From: Campylobacterota bacterium
GTDB taxonomy: Bacteria; Campylobacterota; Campylobacteria; Campylobacterales; Sulfurimonadaceae
Length of the DNA: 64,000 bases
Direction: 5' to 3'
Assembly (NCBI GenBank): GCA_040752835.1
Contig: JBFMGG010000003.1
Coordinates: forward strand, 162,490-226,489
The notes beneath the pieces were generated by a model. It saw only the letters and a program-made list of their open reading frames with translations, was not told where the DNA came from and made no database searches. Shown piece after piece: positions 61,226-64,000 of the stretch (its first letter is position 1; each line of letters opens with the position of its first letter). Made by a program: the position numbers and the translations under genes.

Positions 61226-63160
61226 ATGCTCGAATCCCAGCTCTATCCCTACCTGAAACAGGGAGGTTTTCGTACCCCCCGCTTCCGCCGTTTCGGCATC
61301 GGCGAAATCCCCGACATCGATTTTTTCCCCGTCGCATTGAAAATCGAATCCCCCCGCGTCGTCCACAAAAGCGACGTCGGCGGCGTCGTCCTTTCGGTCT
61401 GTGACGCCGCCGGGCTGGCCGACGCCCGTACGCGGATCGTCCGTAGCCTCGAAGCGCACGGAATCGTTTTCGATCCGGCTTCGGACGGTTTTATCGCGAC
61501 TGAAATGGTGCGCGGGGAGGAGCTTTTCGCCGGCGTCGTGGACGATCCGATTTTCGGCAAAACGATCCTTTTCGGAAAAGGAGGGGTGCTGCTCGAACTT
61601 TACCGCGACGTCTGCTACATCGATCTGCACGCCCCCGAAGCAGAGATTCGGCGTGCGCTGCACTCCACCCGGATTTCGCGCCTTTTCGAAGGGTACCGCG
61701 GGGGTAAAACGACCCTCGATTCGGCGGTCGGTTTGATCACCGCATTCCAGAAATTTCTGATCGACCGGCCCGAAATCGCCGAATGCGACCTCAATCCGCT
61801 CATCCTCAACGACGAGGGATTCACCGTCGTGGACGCACGTATCCGCATCCATGACGCGCTCCCCGCCGCACCCCGGCCGCCGCGCCGCCGCAGCAACTTT
61901 TTCGACAACCGCACCGTCGCGGTCATCGGCGCTTCGCTCAACCCCCAGAAGGTGGGTTACGCCATTGCCAAAAACGCCCTTTCGTTTCAGGGAAAACTCT
62001 ACCTCGTCAATGCGCGCGGCGGCACCTTCGAGGGGCGCGAGATCTACCGCTCCATCGACGACATCGACGACACGATCGATACCGCCGTCATCACCATCCC
62101 TTCGGCACACGTCCTCGAAACAATCCGGGCGCTGATCCCCAAAGGGGTCAAAAACATCATCGTCGTTTCCGCCGGATTCAAAGAGGTAGGCGACACCGAA
62201 AGCGAAGAAAAACTTCTCTCACTGGCACGTGACCACGACCTCAACATCGTCGGCCCCAACTGCCTGGGATACTATGCCGCCCGCCATTCGCTGAACCTCA
62301 CTTTCGGCTCGGGGGCGGTCCGCAGCGGATCGCTCGCGCTTGTCGCCCAGTCGGGAGCGGTCCTCTCGTCGCTGATGGACAAAGCGGTCGAACTGGGAAT
62401 CGGGTTTTCCCATATCCTCTCCACCGGAAATATGGCCGACATGGGCTTTGCCGAAATCATCGCGATGCTCGACGACTCCCCCGAATGCGAAACGATCTCC
62501 GTCTATGCCGAAGGGATTCGGGAGGGCAAAGCGTTTCTCGAAGCGCTGCGCCGGTGCACCAAACCCGTACGGATCTACAAAGCGGGGAAAAGTCCCGAAG
62601 CCCGCAAAGCGGCCTTTTCCCACACCGGGAACCTCAGCGGCGATTACCCGATGTTCAAAGGGCTGCTCGAAAGCGCCGGGGTCAAGACGGTCGACACGAT
62701 CGAAGCGCTCCTCAACCCGATTTCAGCCGACGCCTGGGGAATTGCGATCATCACCAACGCCGGAGGCCCCGGAACGATTCTGACCGATTACGTCATCGAC
62801 AAAGGCAAAAACCTTTACCCCCTCGGCGAAGACGACATCGCCGCGCTCGACGACGTCCTCCCTTCCAACTGGTCGCGGAACAATCCCATCGACATCATCG
62901 GCGATGCCCGCAGTGACCGCTTCGCCGCCGCACTCGAACGGGTCGAGGCGATGGAAGGGGTCGGGATGATCTACCTCCTCATTACCCCCCAGACCATGAC
63001 CGATACCCTCGAAATCGTCCGGCTCTGCGAACGTCCCCGGCCAAAACCGCTCTATCCGATCCTCCTCGGCGGGGAAATGATGCGCGACGCGCTCCTTTAC
63101 CTGCGGGAACGCCGTATCTGCGCCTTTACGACACTACAGGACGCGACGTCGTTCCTCTAG
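61226..63160 (+). CDS. NDP-forming acetate/acyl-CoA ligase, ATP-grasp first
   Basis: 644 aa. An ATP-grasp (beta) domain comes first (about 1-215: KIESPRVVHKSDVGGVVL, ECDLNPLIL), then CoA-binding and ligase (alpha) domains from about 222 (FFDNRTVAVIGASLNPQKVG, GPNCLGYY, LVAQSGAVLSSLMD, FSHTGNLSG with the catalytic-type His). Such enzymes interconvert acyl-CoA and acid with ADP or GDP. Most single-chain forms I know place ATP-grasp last. A terminator follows at 63169. Confidence 0.88.
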   Translation: MLESQLYPYLKQGGFRTPRFRRFGIGEIPDIDFFPVALKIESPRVVHKSDVGGVVLSVCDAAGLADARTRIVRSLEAHGIVFDPASDGFIATEMVRGEELFAGVVDDPIFGKTILFGKGGVLLELYRDVCYIDLHAPEAEIRRALHSTRISRLFEGYRGGKTTLDSAVGLITAFQKFLIDRPEIAECDLNPLILNDEGFTVVDARIRIHDALPAAPRPPRRRSNFFDNRTVAVIGASLNPQKVGYAIAKNALSFQGKLYLVNARGGTFEGREIYRSIDDIDDTIDTAVITIPSAHVLETIRALIPKGVKNIIVVSAGFKEVGDTESEEKLLSLARDHDLNIVGPNCLGYYAARHSLNLTFGSGAVRSGSLALVAQSGAVLSSLMDKAVELGIGFSHILSTGNMADMGFAEIIAMLDDSPECETISVYAEGIREGKAFLEALRRCTKPVRIYKAGKSPEARKAAFSHTGNLSGDYPMFKGLLESAGVKTVDTIEALLNPISADAWGIAIITNAGGPGTILTDYVIDKGKNLYPLGEDDIAALDDVLPSNWSRNNPIDIIGDARSDRFAAALERVEAMEGVGMIYLLITPQTMTDTLEIVRLCERPRPKPLYPILLGGEMMRDALLYLRERRICAFTTLQDATSFL

Positions 63161-63168
63161 CGGGACAC

Positions 63169-63201
63169 GATTTTCGCGTTCACGAAAATCACACTTTTTT
63201 T
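63169..63201 (+). terminator. rho-independent terminator after the acyl-CoA ligase gene
   Basis: An 8-bp stem GATTTTCG (63169-63176) with CGAAAATC (63183-63190), 6-base loop, then ACAC and seven T residues (63195-63201). It begins 9 bp after the stop codon. Confidence 0.8.
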
Positions 63202-63281
63202 AACATTCGCGTAAGATTGGAATCGATACAATGTGTGTAGGATTATGCTAGGTATAGTTCGATTTTTTCACGGAGCACAAT

Positions 63282-63554
63282 GTGATACAAATTTATGTCG
63301 GGAACATTCCCTACAGCAAAAACGAAGACGATCTCAAAGATCTTTTCGGACAATACGGTGAAGTCAGTTCAGTCAAATTCGTTAACGATAAAGAAACGGG
63401 CCGCTTCCGCGGTTTCGGATTTGTTGAAATGGCAAACAAAGATGAAGCTGACAAAGCGATCTCTGCCCTCGAAGGCAACGATTTCGGCGGGCGCACCCTT
63501 CGTGTCAACGAAGCACGTCCCCGCGCTCCGCGCCCTCCGCGCGAACGCTGGTAA
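63282..63554 (+). CDS. single-RRM RNA-binding protein
   Basis: 90 aa, one RRM: RNP2 IYVGNIPY and RNP1 GRFRGFGFVEM, then a short basic Pro/Arg-rich tail (RPRAPRPPRERW). Such proteins are common in Campylobacterota and cyanobacteria and bind RNA or DNA. GTG start with a CGGAG site nine bases earlier. A hairpin GAACCC/GGGTTC at 63563-63578 follows the stop. Confidence 0.93.
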   Translation: MIQIYVGNIPYSKNEDDLKDLFGQYGEVSSVKFVNDKETGRFRGFGFVEMANKDEADKAISALEGNDFGGRTLRVNEARPRAPRPPRERW

Positions 63555-63562
63555 TACCCGCG

Positions 63563-63578
63563 GAACCCTCCGGGGTTC
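63563..63578 (+). terminator. hairpin after the RRM gene
   Basis: 6-bp stem GAACCC/GGGTTC with loop TCCG, starting 8 bp after the stop; only a short pyrimidine-rich tail follows. A weak terminator or 3' end structure. Confidence 0.4.
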
Positions 63579-63637
63579 TCCCATACTTTCCATTTCCCAT
63601 ATCCCTTATCCGTAAACGATAATTTTAAAGTACCAAC

Positions 63638-63841
63638 GTGACCTATACCCTAACCGAAGAAACCATCGAACTGTACAAGCTCATTAAAGTTCTCGATCTC
63701 GTCGATACCGGCGGACAGGCGAAGCTCCTGATCGAGAACGGGCACGTTCTGCGCAACGGCACGGTCGAAACGCGCAAACGGGCCAAAATCGCCAAAGGCG
63801 AAACGATCACGATCGGCGACGTCACAATCCGCGTCGAGTAA
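63638..63841 (+). CDS. S4-domain RNA-binding protein (YbcJ-like)
   Basis: 67 aa, a single S4 domain: ELYKLIKVLDLVDTGGQAKLL (quoted within limits), then NGHVLRNGTVETRKRAKIAKGE, the usual S4 RNA-binding face. Similar to YbcJ/RqcH-type small S4 proteins that bind rRNA or tRNA. GTG start. Confidence 0.88.
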   Translation: MTYTLTEETIELYKLIKVLDLVDTGGQAKLLIENGHVLRNGTVETRKRAKIAKGETITIGDVTIRVE

Positions 63842-63850
63842 ACGTTTCCA

Positions 63851-63879
63851 TTGTTATTTAATGGAGTTTTCACTATAAT
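63851..63879 (+). promoter_or_regulatory. strong promoter near the right edge
   Basis: TTGTTA at 63851-63856, 17-bp spacer, TATAAT at 63874-63879. No clear coding sequence follows in the remaining 121 bases. Confidence 0.6.
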
Positions 63880-63916
63880 TTCGTCAATCGTTTGTGAACA
63901 TTTTAGTCCCCTGGAA

Positions 63917-63960
63917 GCTCCGCGAGCGCAAGGGTTCAAGATCACATCGTCCGAATGTGA
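63917..63960 (+). other. structured sequence downstream of the edge promoter
   Basis: Two hairpins: GCTC/GAGC (63917-63927) and TCACAT/ATGTGA with a 7-base loop (63942-63960). With the strong promoter and no convincing reading frame this could be the leader of an rRNA operon or another stable RNA; the window ends before that can be told. Confidence 0.35.
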
Positions 63961-64000
63961 CTAGCTTTGATCGATCTATGCGTTAAAAGCACCAAAGAGA

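Noticed and set aside
63898..63990. Possible 30-codon peptide (GTG start) at the right edge
   Set aside because: Arg-rich, no ribosome site, lies over predicted hairpins; RNA-leader explanation is better.

Overview
The window reads as chromosomal DNA of a sulfur-oxidising member of the Campylobacterota (Epsilonproteobacteria), most like the Sulfurimonadaceae. Reasons: a soxXYZAB thiosulfate-oxidation operon with a single-haem SoxA; an M23 peptidase-lpxC-tsaB-thrB-ylxR-infB-rbfA-rimP block that I recall from Campylobacter; futalosine-pathway menaquinone genes; a response regulator whose DNA-binding half closely matches my memory of Helicobacter HsrA (HP1043)/Campylobacter CosR; and OprD-type porins typical of the group. 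Base composition is fairly GC-rich for the phylum. No insertion sequence, prophage, CRISPR array or integrase was seen, and no gene-free stretch exceeds 300 bases.

Layout. 1-1.9 kb (+): 5'-truncated aminofutalosine deaminase-like amidohydrolase and sppA. 1.9-13.1 kb (-): a long run of overlapping housekeeping genes (M23 peptidase/DHH phosphoesterase, lpxC, tsaB, thrB, ylxR, infB, rbfA, rimP, ribD, ubiE, xseA). 13.1-26.8 kb (-): nadA, nadC, flhB, a Cache sensor protein, an OmpR-type regulator, a histidine kinase, then soxX-Y-Z-A-B, an OprD-like porin, a SoxH-like metallo-hydrolase, a DsrE-like protein and a double DUF302 protein. Three TTTACA direct repeats lie between the kinase and soxX, placed as an operator for the adjacent regulator would be.

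26.9-33.6 kb (+): plsY-folB, an OmpA-like lipoprotein, the HsrA/CosR-like regulator with its own kinase, a ferredoxin, ppx/gppA and a DUF808 protein. 33.7-36.9 kb: bamA (-) and tyrA (+). 36.9-45.5 kb (-): a thioredoxin and a pentapeptide-repeat protein, then an eight-gene Bat/MoxR cluster in which the von Willebrand pair occurs twice, once with the metal site and once without. 45.8-51.3 kb: chrA, then an ArsR-type repressor divergent from a DsrE-DsbD-thioredoxin-porin operon. Their shared intergenic region holds a perfect TTGACA-17-TATAAT promoter flanked by two palindromes.

51.3-64 kb: DUF3147, tRNA-Lys and tRNA-Glu behind another perfect consensus promoter, an entericidin-like lipoprotein, a PDZ-less HtrA-type protease, a polysaccharide deacetylase, mntP, a rhodanese, a GGDEF protein, a small overlapping operon (DUF5718, DUF1653, SUI1-like), a YbiT-type ABC-F ATPase, a PAS-only protein, an NDP-forming acyl-CoA ligase with ATP-grasp at the N terminus, an RRM protein and an S4 protein. 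The right edge holds a promoter followed by structured sequence that may lead into a stable RNA or rRNA operon.

Sulfur and thiol chemistry is the main theme: two separate regulated modules each combine a DsrE-fold protein and an OprD-like porin with redox or sulfur enzymes. The regulatory links, the substrates and the taxonomic placement are inferences from sequence.
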